NCBI GenBank assembly: GCA_903813345.2
Contig: CAIIXF020000007.1
Coordinates: 23,361,564 to 23,425,563 of the forward strand
Direction: 5' to 3'
Source of the DNA: Owenia fusiformis
Lineage: Eukaryota; Annelida; Polychaeta; Sabellida; Oweniidae
DNA length: 64,000 nt
Made by a program: the position numbers and the translations under genes. The notes under the pieces were generated by a model that worked only from the letters and a program-made list of their open reading frames with translations, had not been told where the DNA came from and did not search any database. Of this stretch, positions 10,813 to 24,144 are shown one piece after another (position 1 is the first letter of the stretch; each line of letters opens with the position of its first letter).

Positions 10813-12697
10813 TACACTTCTCTCCAAAAGATTGGCAACCTCAGGCACAGGGTGGGATTGTTTAATTTTGGGAAGACCCCGGAGCATTATGACATTATGC
10901 AAAGAAAAAAAATCAATAAAAAGCTGCTCCATCTACAGTGAAATAAACAAATTGTCTTAATACTGATGAAAACACATTTTCTTTCAAATCTGTGCCCCTC
11001 CGTTTTGTTTTATTTCAAACAAAAAAATTCTTGCTAAGTCCCCGGGTCTGACAAGTCCTCAAAAGCAAATATTAAATAATATAAACATTTTGAAATGAGT
11101 TATTATTAAAAGCATATGTATCATTTATAAACACAAGTATTTGATCGAATGGGTATTTATTATCCATCACTTTTTAAGGAAAAATAAATCGATTGCGAAA
11201 AAATCAGTTTTGCTTTTTCAGATGCACGTTCATCTCGGAGATCATTTTAAGATTAAAATGTTGCTGTTTCAGTGTATTAAGTATTTACTCTATTTTCAAG
11301 AATATCAAACTTTAGTGGATCGCGTTTATGACATTAATTATAATATGTTTCGCAAATAAATGGATTAAGGGAGGCAATTAGGTGAGTATGTCTGTGTTAC
11401 TAGATACAAGTGTAAAAGGTACACACATTACGTGCAGTGGAAAGTTCTGTCCAATAAAAAGGTCAGATGCAGTCATCTTTTGCTGAGGAAAGCAAAGGCG
11501 TAAGGAGGATTATATCAAATAAGTCTAGATTTATTATTTCAAATGAGTATTACATTCTCACAGTTATATGGAGTTTAAACTGCTTCTTTATTCGGTACAT
11601 TAAATATTCCATGAATACCAAATAAAAAAAACAATTTACCAAACCTTTACCAAATCTATCGAATGTTTTTTATTTTATCGAATGTAATAATCTATACAAT
11701 TTATATTCGCTAAATAGTTTCACTTGTTCTTTGTGTTGGCATTCACATTTGATATTTATACACAGTGTACATGTATTTGTGTGATGCAGCGTATCCTTAA
11801 CGCACGTATAATTCAATTAATTATTTGTACATTCGGTATTTAAATTATTTATATTCGATAAATACCGAATGCCACATTCGTTAAATTTCATTATTTTTCG
11901 ATACTCTACGAGACTTTCAGTCACGTGATATATTTGAACGATGTAGAATAGCTGCGCGGCCATTTTGCAAATCTCGAGGTCACGTGACAAAATATCGAAC
12001 AACAACGAAAGTTATCGAATATTACTTTATTGCATTAGGTAAATAGCAAATTAGCTTTCGGTAAAATGCATTAACTATGTCATAGAAAAAAAATCCATTC
12101 GGTAAATATAGGCAAACTTATTTTGGTAGGGTTCAAATAGAAATTCAATATTGTGCATATAATGTGTTACTCTTAAGAAATACCTTAACAATTTACGCAA
12201 AAAACATATCATTTAGCGAATGAAATATGTAATTTAATGCACATGGTATTAAATGATTGGCTAGTTTGAAAACTTAATTTGCTGTAACAAACATATAAAC
12301 GTTTTTACCGAATGGAAAATGATTTAGCGAATATTAATATTTCATATATCGAATATATTTGAATTTAATGAATAAAGAAGCAAAAATAATGCCATACAGT
12401 TAAGGGAAAAAGTTCATAATAAAAAATATCAAAAAATCACATGGTGTACCAATATGCATTGCTTCCTGATAATCACTTTTTATTTTCTAAAAAACTGATC
12501 CACTGATAATCACCAGCGGATTAAAAAATTCAACAAAAGAGGTAAAAAAATGGGAAAATTTGGAGGCATTGGAAGTGAAATCAAATTACATTTTAATCAA
12601 TATTATAAGTATTTTCCCCACAGGTTATGTAAATAAAAATTCAAATATAAAGAGGAGGCAGGGAGCTTAGGTTGCCAAACTTTTGGAGGGGAGTGTA
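10813..12697. mobile_element. TACACTCCCCTCC-family element with a nested foldback element
   Basis: The left end at 10813 reads TACACTTCTCTCC then AAAAGATTGGCAACC. The right end reads GGTTGCCAAACTTTTGG then AGGGGAGTGTA, ending at 12697, so the ends are inverted relative to each other. The interior near 12550 carries GGGAAAATTTGGAGGCATTG, shared with the 3.6-4.3 kb element. Pairing these two ends as one 1.9-kb element is inference. They could instead belong to two insertions, because 11581-12382 is a separate nested element. Confidence 0.5.
11581..12382. mobile_element. Foldback-like element built from CGAATATTTA/TACCGAAT words
   Basis: The termini are inverted: TGCTTCTTTATTCGGTAC at 11581 and AATGAATAAAGAAGC ending near 12381. 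Between them the short words TCGGTAAAT, TTTAGCGAAT, TATCGAAT and their complements recur many times in both orientations at irregular spacing. No open frame of interest is present. The design (inverted ends made of diverged short repeats) recalls foldback elements such as Drosophila FB and Galileo. That kinship is inference. Confidence 0.6.
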
Positions 12698-13774
12698 CTT
12701 GCCAGAAAGACAGAGGATTGGCCTACCACAAGTTTCAAATCGTGTGTCTAAAAAGATTTGGCAGCATTCTTGAATAAAATAATAAAACGTTAATTTCTCA
12801 AAAACAAATCAAAGTCTATAATGATTCACAAGTTCATCTAAAATGTTTTCATTTCTCAGAACATTCTTGATTCTCGTCATTAATGATAAAAACAGCGGAA
12901 CGGTGATAGAATGTTTCATTTCATAATATGTAATACAATACTATTTGTCATCTGTCACTTTTATCGTCAGTACCAATTGAGAGTATTCGTGCAGCCATTA
13001 CGACTTTTATTGTGCGCCATGATTAAATAAGTATTACATTCTTCAAAAATATTTGCTATGAATAAACTAGTTTTCAGTAAATAACTGTAAGTTCATGAGG
13101 TCTTACAAAATGAAATATAAATCAAATTCTTTTGATTTGGATTCTTTTCAAAAATCATCTAAAAGTGTGGGAAAATAGCATGTATCTGAATATCTTTGAA
13201 TGAACTCTAAAACATGAATTGGGAATGACGATTTATCAATGGTAGCTCGTCAAAAACATGTTCCTCAGAGATATGTTATAATTTTCCCTTAACAAAAGTT
13301 GGCTCAATGTATGCTAACCCTTGATTTGGATTCCATTGAACAATTAAACAAGTGCAGTAAAATTTAAATGTATGATTTTGCTACCAGATTTCAATATCTT
13401 TTCAGTAAAAGATTCACCTAAAACTATTTCAACGTAGAAAATCAAATTGTTGCCAAACTTTTGGAGGGGTGTACATTGTATGTATGACAAATACAAAAAA
13501 TGCTTTTTTGTGAGGTACACCGATGAAGGGGAAGATTTGTGGATACATAGAAAATCGAACCCCTGGTCACCATTTGCTGGCTACGCCACTGTCATGCACA
13601 ACAAGTTGTCATTCAAACTGATGCATGTTTCTCGTACGTGTCAGTAATATTCATTTACATCTCATGGTTGCTATGGTAATCAGTGAAGACGTTTTTGGTC
13701 CTTAACATGTATATTAAAAGAAATATAAATATCAATGATGATGTAACAAAGATGAAGCAGAAAACATAACCCCC
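12698..13774. other. Intergenic; isolated family terminus at ~13448-13474
   Basis: No gene is seen. GTTGCCAAACTTTTGGAGG then GGTGTACA at about 13448-13474 is another right-hand terminus of the TACACTCCCCTCC family. A 66-codon frame starting there is a by-product. Confidence 0.5.
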
Positions 13775-14553
13775 CTATCACACCAAACTCGTTCTTACCC
13801 GTTCTTGCCAGTCCTACGAAAACGTCGTAAAACGGGCTCAAACTGGCTGTGGTCGGGAAATATGTCTGAAATAATTAGCTTCTTCGTTCTTAAACAGTCT
13901 TCAATACGTCCATCTCGTTCGCAGTTCGTTCAGGTCGCACCACGTCGGTGTGCAACGCCGTAGAACGCGTCCCTTAGTCTAGAAGGTCATCATGACCTGA
14001 TAACAGAACGGTATGGTCGCAATCGAATTTTGAATCACATTTCCGTCTGAGAACGTTCATAAAGTTCGTAAATAGACCTTAGAACGTTGCAGCTACGTTC
14101 ATTCCGTTCGCACACAGTTTAGAACCAGTTTTGAAGAACGCAGTGGCAACTTGTTTGGTGTGATAGCTATATTTTTGCTAACTCGTTCATAAGCAGTGTT
14201 AAATACGTTCTTAATCAGTTTAAACCCGTTTGCAATGAGTTCTACCTCGTTCTCAACACGTCCTCAGACAGTTCCACTTGTTGTTAAAACGTCCCTAGTA
14301 GGATTGAAGTACGACGGTTCCGTTCGTAGTACGTCCAGCTCGTCGTTAGTACGTTGTCACTCGTTCTAATTGTAGAACGTGACTACCACGAAAACATTTT
14401 GAGCATTGTCTAAGTTCTAGAGGACCTACCCGTTCGAGTACGTTCGATGAAGTTTGTAAATAGATCCCAAACGGTTCTTAGTACGTCCAGTCCGTTCGTA
14501 CACAGTTGAAGCCCGTTTTCGAGAACGTAGTGAGAACTAGTTTGGTGTGATAG
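13775..14553. mobile_element. Foldback-like element built from CGTTC words
   Basis: It starts CTATCACACCAAACTCGTTC and ends AACTAGTTTGGTGTGATAG, so the ends are inverted. A further TTGGTGTGATAG at 14155-14166 suggests two units in tandem (13775-14166 and 14167-14553). The interior is saturated with CGTTC, AGTTC, CGTCC and complements such as GAACG, often about 10-12 bp apart. It has no coding potential. Confidence 0.7.
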
Positions 14554-14948
14554 TAGGGTAATGTATAATGAAAAATGATGAAGAATTGGAATCAAATATT
14601 ATTCGCGGTAATTTTTTAACAGTGCGATGCTAATATTCCAGCTGAGTATACTGTTAGAGAGGACGACAATTATCAAGGAAAAAAGCTACAGTCTTGTAAA
14701 GCTTGGAATTGATGACTTATCATGATGGGGGTTCAAATACGTCTTGGGGGAGTGTATAGGAAATGCATTTTTGGAAAAGAAGATCAAATTAGATTTTGAT
14801 TAGATATAATCTAATAATATGTGTAACATAACATTAGTAGCGATTGAAAGAAAGAAACATTAGACTGAATAATTCAGCCTTTTGAGACATATATTCTTTA
14901 TGCAAATAGTTTTGTTTCTTGTCTGTTTATCATGAATAGAATCGTAAC
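14554..14948. other. Intergenic, nothing recognised
   Basis: AT-rich, with no gene or repeat that I could support. Confidence 0.5.
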
Positions 14949-15112
14949 AAAGACCGAGATTTTATAATTTATGTCAAATATATGACCTCAAATTTTATTC
15001 TGGCCATTGTCAAATACCTCATCAATCGCTACACGATTTCGGTCTTTTAACAATGAACAGAATAAAATTTTCGGTCATATATTACGCCATAAATCATAAA
15101 ATCTCGGTCTTT
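14949..15112. mobile_element. Hairpin MITE, ~164 bp
   Basis: AAAGACCGAGATTTTATAAT at the left pairs with ATAAAATCTCGGTCTTT at the right. Inner words also pair (AAATATATGACC with GGTCATATATTA, and AAATTTTATTCTG with CAGAATAAAATTTT). Almost the whole length can fold into one stem with a central loop. Confidence 0.75.
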
Positions 15113-15331
15113 ATTCCTTAAACAGATGACATTTGTAAATCAAATTCTCTCTTTGTGAGTTTGTAGTAGCGACCCTAATATAAACGTATACTTCATATTA
15201 TATCATGGTCAACCTAGCGATTGTATGATTTGTCAAAAGAGGGTCGCGTGTCATGGAATATCTAAAGATATTCACTGGCCATGTTTATCAAATTAGACAA
15301 TCGTTGAATTACAATATATACATTGAGTTAA

Positions 15332-15860
15332 GCCCGGTATACACCAATGGGGCAAGTTGGGACCTCCATAGACTTAACATTGCGTGGGACCTTTTGGGAT
15401 TTTGCCCCATGAAGTCCATGGGACTCCATGTGACTCCGTGGGACTTTGCCCCATCTTGCCCCATTGAGTCCCACGAGGTCCCATGAGGTCCCATGAAGTC
15501 CCACGTGGGACTCGGTGGGACTCGATGGGGCAAGATGGGGCAAAATCCCACGAAGTCCCTTGGAGTCCCATCGAGAATGAACATGTACATTCTTTCCATG
15601 GGGCATCGTGGGATTTTCGATCATATGACGTGTTGTGTGAAGCCCGACATACACCAATGGGGCACGGTGGGATTTGATGGGACTCCACGGGGCTTGATGG
15701 GACTCCATGGGGCTTGATGGGACTCCATGGGGCACGATGGGGCAAAGTCATCAAGGTCCCATGGGACTTCGTGGGATTCGATGGGGCAAATTGGGATTCG
15801 ATGGGGCAAGATGGGACTCGATGGGGCAAGTGGGATTTTGCCCCATTGGTGTATGTCTTA
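15332..15860. mobile_element. Foldback-like minisatellite element built from GGGACTCGATGGGGCAAG words
   Basis: The ends are inverted: TACACCAATGGGGCAA near 15340 and TTGCCCCATTGGTGTA near 15838-15853. Inside, TGGGACT, ATGGGGCAAGATGGGGCAA and TTTGCCCCATCTTGCCCC recur. The left third is in one orientation; a palindromic switch occurs near 15500 (GTCCCACGTGGGAC) and the right part is mostly in the other. The start word recurs at about 15650. Open frames of 62-219 codons on both strands here result from the repeat lacking stops and are not genes. Confidence 0.75.
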
Positions 15861-15985
15861 GAGGTCGAGTGTCCGACAACGTGATACGGGTGTATTCTCA
15901 GATTGCATTTGGTGACAATAGGCATTTCATAGATTCCGTACATGGAGTTACTATTTCGAGATCCTACATGATAATAAAAAAATAG

Positions 15986-16052
15986 GTGACCGGACAACTC
16001 ATCCCCTAGACAGCTCATCCCTGGACGACTCATCCCCTAGACAACTCATCCA
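15986..16052 (+). repeat. Short tandem repeat of GACAACTCATCCCCTA
   Basis: Four imperfect copies of a word like ACAACTCATCCCCTAG (16-18 bp) are in direct order. No gene is associated. Confidence 0.7.
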
Positions 16053-17482
16053 AAAAGTGGGACTTTTTGGTCATTACTGGGCCTTTTAAGGCAAGTTTAT
16101 GGTGCCATTCAAAGATCCGTATTGACCGCGGCGGGTCCAAATAAATGAATAAAATAAATACACGATTAACACGAAGGGACCAGTTTTCATTTCCCCATTT
16201 GCAAGTGCACTGGATGAGGCTTAACGAGATTTCGAAGCAACGAATTCGAAGCAAAGTGTCTATATCAGATTATAATTGTTTTAAGCGCCCTGTTATTTTC
16301 CAGTCGGTCTAGCTCAGTATCTGTACACTTTCCTTGTTGAACTACATTTTGAATTGAACTTTTGTCCGAATTTTTGTCTTAAATTTTTTGCTGATCAAAA
16401 TGTTGAACTTTGCTGACGTACTCGTACATTATAACTTTTGAAAGGCGGTATCTGGGTGTTATGAAATGAACACCACGTTTTGAATACAAAAAAAATAATT
16501 TCACATACCATATATTGAAAGATAGCTATAATGGCCAAGATGTTTTTACGGGACCTTCAGATGTGTCATTATAGTAAAATGTTTTTTAATTGAGGGAAAA
16601 TCAGGAAAATTTTGAGGAAATGAAAATGAAGTCAATTAATCGGAGCATTGATAAAATAAGCCTGTTTTAATCTTCTAAGTAGTAGTGTATGTCCGTCTGG
16701 AATGTTTGCATGTTCATTTGAATTAAGTACTATTGGTTTCTTTATCATATGAGAAGAAGTTTCCTCCCCGAGTCCTTATTTTACGTACAGCTGTAAAAGG
16801 GTACGAGGTCCTATCAAATTATGGTCCTACTCTTCATTGATTTATATGGTGATCTCTTTCCCTTATTATCTTATACACAATCAGGGCCAGTGTTGGGCCG
16901 GTCGGAAAGGGGACCATAACCCCTAGGGGACCCTAATTTCTTCCACACCGATAGTTTATCTTATATAAAACGCGCGTTAGCCATTTTGCATGATTTTAGT
17001 CGCTTGCAGACATTCCGAGGGATTATATTCGACATTCACTTTTGACCACTTGCTGCAAAAAAGGTTCCTTTGACAATATGGCCATTTAGGAATGTCCGTT
17101 TAGTTCCTTCCTTCGCTTCCTCTAAAAATAATTTGATTCTATTCGTTAGTATTAGATCGGACAAAACTAACGAATTGTGATTAAGACATGAGCAACACAG
17201 GAAACAAATTCAATTAAATCCCATCAATTTGGATTGTATTGTCCGAGATTAGATCTTATTCAAATCGCATGCCTCAGAGTAACCTGACACCACAGGAACT
17301 GCTAAAATTAGACTTCGTAATATGTAACTTAGAAGAAATAATTATATTTACCGTTTTCCAGTCGCTCGTGGTTTTGTATTGCGTTTTTACATTGCTGACT
17401 GCAATTGTTCAAGAGAATGAACAGTAATTAGGATAACCACACTGTGTGCAGCAGTCACAATGGAAATTCCCTGGAATAGACC
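16053..17482. other. Intergenic, no supported gene
   Basis: No host gene is seen. GGTCTAGCTCAGTA at about 16308 resembles a tRNA box A, but no matching box B or cloverleaf follows. The rest is AT-rich sequence with chance frames. Confidence 0.5.
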
Positions 17483-17722
17483 ATTATAAATATATTGGTG
17501 TGGCTAGCTGTTCTGTCATTATGAATACATTAGTGTGGCTAGGTGTTGTGTCCTTATGAATATATTGGCGTGGCTACTATTGTGTCATTATAAATATGTT
17601 AGTGTGGCTAGCTGCTGTGTCATAATGAATATTTTAGTATGGTTAGCTGTTGTGTCATCATGAAACTATTGATGTGACTAGCTGGTGTCTCCTTATGAAT
17701 ATATTGGTGTGACTATGTATAA
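17483..17722 (+). repeat. 35-bp tandem repeat, ~6.5 copies
   Basis: The unit is approximately ATTATGAATATATTGGTG followed by TGGCTAGCTGTTGTGTC. Successive starts at 17483, 17518 and 17553 are exactly 35 bp apart; later copies carry small indels and substitutions. Non-coding. Confidence 0.85.
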
Positions 17723-17863
17723 GAAAAGTACGGCGAAGGAGGGATCGAACACAGAGACACACCTGCGCCAATAGCCAATAAGAAGTTTATCCAGGGATGA
17801 AAAATATATATAGATATATTCTAAGATAATTCACCCCCGGATGCGAGACATGTGGCAGTCATA

Positions 17864-18081
17864 TACACTCCCCTCCATAAGTTTGGCAACCTTAGCTCCC
17901 CCATTGAACTACGTGTTAAAGCCGCTTTACCTTTGAAATTTTATTTTCTTAACCTGCGATGAAAATATTGATGGAAACGTAATTTTTTCTCAATTACAAT
18001 AGGTCGAAAATTGATGATTTTGATGAATTTTTGAAAATCGATCGACATTCCCATGTTAACCAAAAAAACTTATGGAGGGAA
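17864..18081. mobile_element. TACACTCCCCTCC-family element, short copy
   Basis: It begins TACACTCCCCTCCATAAG and follows the 3575-3850 copy closely (CATTGAACTAC, AACCTGCGAT, CAATTACAATAGGTCG, TTTTGAAAATCGA) with an internal deletion. It ends near AAAAACTTATGGAGGGA, an inverted remnant of the terminus. It is non-autonomous. Confidence 0.7.
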
Positions 18082-21000
18082 AGAAGAATGAAGAATGAAG
18101 AAACGTGTCATAACTTAGAATGAATACTTCTCTTTAAATTGTGTGTGAGCTTCAACTAATTTGGTAGACTATCACTCTCTGCATCAGTGAATAAACGAGT
18201 CACTGTACATCTGATTTAGAAAATGGACTACATAGGTTTCAATTTGACTATGTTGATGATCAAGTTGCGCATTTTGAAATTGTCCAGGGAGGTTAACGCA
18301 GTCTCGCGCCTGTGGCTAAAAATTGTGTCTTTTTAAAATAGAATCGGGTCAGGTCCTCCAACAATTAGTCATATTATGGAAAATGACAAAAAGCACAATT
18401 TTAGCTCCAACTTGAAAAAGGTGGGCATCTCAATCCCCAACCCCGCCCCACTCCCAGATCTACATTGTAATGTAATGCTGCACCTTGTGAGAAACTTATA
18501 TAATCTGCTCAATATTTTGCAAACCAGAATGATGGAAAATTCAACCCTCTTAAATATGATGGATGACATGCATGAACGAACAATTCCAATAACATTGATA
18601 TTATGTACGATCCCACATGTTTAATCCACATCGTCATCGTCTGCTGTAAACGTATTATCTATTTCAAGTCTATCTACAAGCATTGTGAGCCCCCCCCCAC
18701 ACACACACACCCAACTACAACTGTGTTGCGTTGGTGATGTAGACAAGGGGAATGTCCACAGTTTTGAAGCAACATCCATTTATTTTCTTAAACATTGGGA
18801 TCCTCCTGGAAACATATGTTTGTGTGAAGAACTGTTTAGTCTTTAATAATCATGACAAATCACCGATTACATTATTCCATGATCATAACCTACAATTATG
18901 ACATTTGGCCTTTTGGACTGAACTATCGTAGGCCCTACAGTCGTAAATTTCAAGAGTATGAAATATAAAATTGATATTGAGGTTAATGTTGTCATCTGCT
19001 TATCTGACTCCATATAACGATCGAGGAACGGTTTATTGGAAAATATCTGAAATAATCTATTTTTACGTAAAGTGAAAGATAGATTGACATTTGGGTATAG
19101 AGTTTCAGAAAAATTGCTAATCGAGCATGATTCGTTATTACCCTGGATCTTGGCTTCGCATTTATAAGTATTATTGGATATGCCTCATTCCGTTTAAATT
19201 ACAATGTGCAATGTTTTTTCATCAACTAATATGTTTTAAGTGCACTGAAGTGGGTGTGTACTGTCACATCGTATGGTATATTTATAATATACATTTACAT
19301 TAATGACAATGATATACGCTTCCTTTTTTATGTTGAAGTATATTTACATATAATCGCGATCGACATCAAATACCATCAAGTTCCAACCTATTTTTGAGGG
19401 GGTGTACAGTTGTATTCGAAAGTTTGTGAGAAAGGGAAGAGGAAAGGGAAAGGGGTATGTATCCTTCAGGATAATCTAGAATCAAAATCCATCGTGAAAA
19501 TACGTTAAGGGGACTAAAAATGACAAAAATGAGAAATTTACAAAATGCGTTACAATTTTGCAATTTTCAATTTCATGTTATACCCTCTTCCTAGATGGCG
19601 TTAGATCAGAGAAACCCTTCGATTTCTAATGTTATTCTTCTTTTTAATGCCTAAAAATTTGGACATGAATATTTCAGGATCTTAAAATTTTGATAAATTC
19701 TCTGTAAGATGGGAAAACATTGGCATGATTTTTGAAATGATTGCCCCAAAACTTTCTATATTCCTTTAACTTTTGGTAAGTTCAGTGTACTAGATGTTGT
19801 ATTAATAGGCTGCAGTCGATCTGTAATTTGATATGAGAAATGTTTTGTACACATACTTTAATTTTGAAGATGTAGGGATATTTTTACATTTTCGATCAAT
19901 GGACATGGCGATATGTTTCATTACTAATTTAGTCAATCCATATTCCCCAATCAATATTATTAGAGTATTAATAGATAACAAAAAAGATCAAATATCTCTT
20001 TCATCTGAACAGAAGGAAGTAGTCTAAAATTATCTCATTCTTGACATTTATAAGGCAAGTTACACTGTCAATTTATTGGAATTCTATTTATAATCTGAAT
20101 TCTCAGAGCCATATCACGTATGTGATGATAAGATGGGACAATAGATGGCATGTCGCACATAGAGTCTGGTTGTTTCCTACTGCCTTATATTATCAATGCG
20201 ATATATTTGTGCAGAAATATCCGCATTATATTGAATTTGCGACTTTTTAAATTAAAAGTTTACCATACTGACATATGTGTTGATTGCGTTCCCCTACACT
20301 GTTAAGCTTTCATTCGAATCTGATACATCAGGATCTTCACTTGAATCAAGAAGACAAACGGGAGACAAACAAGGCATTAACATGACAAAATGTCACCACC
20401 TAGTTGCCCACAATATTATGAGTTCAATCTTAAGTCAGATTTCTGAGAACTTGTAGATGATTTTATAAAAAATAAACTGGTCAATTTGAAGCAAGTTGAA
20501 AAAGTTGATTAACAATTTTCGAAACCGTATTTCTTGAAGTACTTTTACATGTAGATTTCAAATATGAAATCAATTTGACTGAATTTTAAATATTTAATGA
20601 TGTAAATCAAACCTATTTCTACTCGCATCTAGTCTCTTGTACATGTCATAATGTCCCAATGCAATGTTCTTAAATAACATTTCTAATTTTTGAATGAATA
20701 TTTTTATAATTCAACAACTCAACATGTATCGCGACCACATTTTCATTTAATTGATATTATATAATACTTGTGTTCTTGGGTCGCATGTATTGCATGACTT
20801 CGATCAGATTTGCTATATTTCGCCATCCAATGAATATATCACGACAATTTTCATTGCTGGTTTAATTAAATTTTCGCCAGAAAGATGGCGCTTTGGTGAA
20901 CTAGGATCGTGTAATGGCTCTGAATTCCCTTCGAAATGCGTTGACTAATAGTAATGTTATTTTAAAGAAATAGAAAGGATTCAATGTGGAATTCGAAACA

Positions 21001-24000
21001 TAACATGATCCATGAACCTAACAAAATATCAAAACAAACTTCCATTCTCTCCAAACAGCAGCACATATAGCCTTGCCCAAATCGGTATTTTTTCCTTATC
21101 TATTCTTAAATTAAATAAAATGACACCGACTTTTGCAAGACTACAGCACATATTAATACATGAGTTTTTATGGTGACTATGAATCTGATCATCGAATAGT
21201 ACCCTTACATTATTTTGTTATCTTCAATCTCTCAAATTTTGTAGTTCCAATCGATGTGCTGCCCATATCGACGCCTTATGCTTCGAATCCAAACTTAAAG
21301 ATATTGTCGTCAAGGTTATTTAATCTTTAGGCCGATTTGTCTCATTATAAACTACGATGGTAAAGCGTCGTGGCATTATAATAAATAATTGCCATTTAAT
21401 AAGACAAATGACTACGAATGTTATCAGGAATTAATCATAAATCTGAGCGGGAGGTACAACATCGACATTGCTCCAATGTCTATTAAACTGTCCATGAGAG
21501 AAATTGCTTTTGTCACAACTGATTTTTTGCAAGAGGTAAGAGAAGAAAAATAACATTTAGTGTTCGCATTAAGCAAAGCGTTTTCTCCTTTCCAAATATC
21601 AAAACAAGAATCAAAAACTGAGAAAATTAATTTTTTGTGGCTTGTACGAGTTAGCTTGGTATTGCCAGGACGTATTTAATCAGAGGTCGATGAACGATGT
21701 GTAGTTATTAACTCTTGATGCGTACCAGTCAACGTCCCTTTAAACTTTCAGGTAAGTAATTTTCATTTATTTATCATATACATCAACATATTTTAGATTA
21801 TCATTATATAAACTTGATTTAAACGTTTATAAAATGCGATAAATCATTTTGGTAAGTTGTATTAGTTGTTCATAAATCATAAGGTTACACATTTTTGGAA
21901 TTAAACATACAGTTAAAAATACTCCGAAGAATATCATGTATACACTATACATGTAAAATATCATTATGTCAATTTTCAAATTGTATGATTAGTCAAAACC
22001 AGGTCACATGTCATGAACGAACGGGCGATATCACGAACCATATCGTCACAACCAGACAACCGGCGGGGAGTAAGAGCGGGAATTTTCAAAATACATAGTT
22101 CGTTCAGTGTACATAGAGATTAAACTTATCGCACGCAAACATACGTCATTGATTCATGTGTATATGTACATGTACGAAGTCACATGTTAACAAAAATTCG
22201 TGATTTATAGGGTATGTCATATATACCTCTTCCTCTTAACTCTAGACTACTCATTTATCCAGATGTGATGATGATCTTTACAATGATTCCCTGGATCTAT
22301 GTAAGTTCATCGTTGTGAAGGTCACCCAACGTTACGTTTAGGGCAATACTCGATAAAGAAAACCCCAAGCTTAAAAAATTATGTTCAAATTACATTCGGG
22401 TATTTATCATCTGACATGGCCTTAAGCGGTGATTAAGGTTTTAATCAAATATCTTAAGTAAGAAATCTCTCAATTCCTTCCGATTGTGGCAATCAGATAA
22501 AAAGTAAAAGTGTAGCTTCATGTCGGTGTAAGGATTGATCATACGTTACATTTACAAACAGTACTATTTTCATATAATTCTTTAAACCAATCCACGTAAC
22601 AATGTTTATTCTCATTTTCTTAAAATGTATTCAGGTAATAATGTGTATTCTCAAAATTGATTCACGAACTGTATTACGCGTGTGTATATTGTCAATTTTT
22701 AAATACATTTCCCTTATGTTTTAACCATGCCTTTTTACTTTGTGACATTTCGTCCAGCATGTATTAGAAACTACATTTGTCAATGAATTTCGAAAAATAT
22801 ACTGAATTTAGTCCCATTTCGCATGTCTTTTTGTGTGACAATTTGAAGTTTTGCAAATTAACCCCTTAACTCCTGGAGACGACTATCTAAATTCTGCTGA
22901 TTCAGCAATTTTCGTTTTTTTCACGAAAAAATCGTAGTTTTGGGCTGAATGTCTATATAACTGCCAATTTAAAAGAGGATTTTGTGCAGTTCTTGCTCAA
23001 TTAAAAGATACATACCTCAAATGTGCCACACTATGCGAAAAATTAACATTTTGACACTTTTTGATTATACCCACCAAAAACCCATTTCAAAGAGACAGAT
23101 TCATTTCACTTACGTAAAAGATAATGCTAGTTGGTCTAGTCATCAGAATTTCGTGAAAAACGAAAATTTAATGGTTTTCTATTTTCCAAATAAACAAATA
23201 GTCATACTTACCAGAGTAAACGAATTATTTTTGCAATTGCTACAATTGTAACCAGCTTTTTTAATCTATTAGCATCACTAGGACTCAACCCCCCCCCCCC
23301 CAATTACCCCAAATTGTTCAGAATATCGACTTTTGCACGTTCACGGTTGACTGATTTCGCGTGTAGTGTTGCATTTACCATTTCACAGAATAGAAGTCTT
23401 TTTGATAACGCATATTGTACTGAACATTTCTCCAATATGTTATTTTTATGAGAAAATATTCACTTTCAGTCTTGAATGAAGTATGACAAAATATAATGAC
23501 CCCGGGGGTCGGAAGAACCCTATAAAATCGAAACGGCTGAAGGGATTGGACTGAAAGTTTGGAAAGCACTTCAGAAAACCCCTAACATTCAAATGAATAT
23601 CGAACAGCATGGATATTCAGTCAACCGTGACCCTATTAGAGTGTACTATCCTTACTCGGTTTGTTTATCTCGTGGTATGAGGAAAGTAGTTTTATTAGAA
23701 ACCTGTTTGGGGACTTCAATGGTATACTGCAGCACCATCTTTGGATAGAATACTCTCATTTGCAGGCATATAATGCCCAGAATAACTGGCGAACATGTGA
23801 TCAATAAACAGTGAAGGGTAAAATATTTGGGATTATATTTTGCGGATGGATGACCTTGGTAGTGGTGAATTGATCAATGTACATAAATACGATAACATTT
23901 TGGTACTCGTATTATGTAATTAAGAGAGCAGAACTTTTGATTTTCGTGGGATATTTTTTGTTGAACTTTTTTTGACATGGAGGTGAGATGCTTTGCTGTA

Positions 24001-24144
24001 TCTCTCTGAAATTCTTTGAAAATCGATGGGCTGCGATTTGAGAAATTCTAATTCGATTTTTGTCAATTCAACATGCATCTCAATGGTACAAAAAGGAAGG
24101 AGAGTTCTACCTGTGTTTGCTCGACTTTCTCACCGTTTCAATCA
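18082..24144. other. Gene-poor region with scattered repeats
   Basis: No supported gene in 6 kb. Low-complexity C and CA tracts lie at about 18690-18712, a poly-C run at about 23289, and a possible family terminus (CCAACCTATTTTTGAGGG then GGTGTACAG) near 19385. Part of a dispersed repeat (20375-20530) is listed separately. CACGGTTGACTGA near 23343 and TCAGTCAACCGTGA near 23618 are inverted and may bound a ~290-bp element. Open frames are all under 90 codons and unrecognised. Confidence 0.5.
20375..20530 (+). repeat. Dispersed repeat, copy 1 (partner at 52330-52610)
   Basis: It shares ACAAGGCATT, ACAAAATGTCA(C/T)CACC, TTCTGAGAACTTGTAG, TGATTTT and GAAGCAAGTTGAA with the region near 52340-52560 in the same order and orientation. 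The family is unknown and no coding part is seen. Confidence 0.65.

Noticed and set aside
15309-16033. Overlapping frames of 62-219 codons on both strands
   Set aside because: They come from a stop-poor minisatellite with inverted halves. No domain, and both strands are equally open.
16300-16345. tRNA box A-like GGTCTAGCTCAGTA
   Set aside because: No box B at the right distance and no cloverleaf.
17735-17815. tRNA-like GTTCGATCC on the minus strand
   Set aside because: A box B-like word without a paired acceptor stem or box A; at most a SINE fragment.
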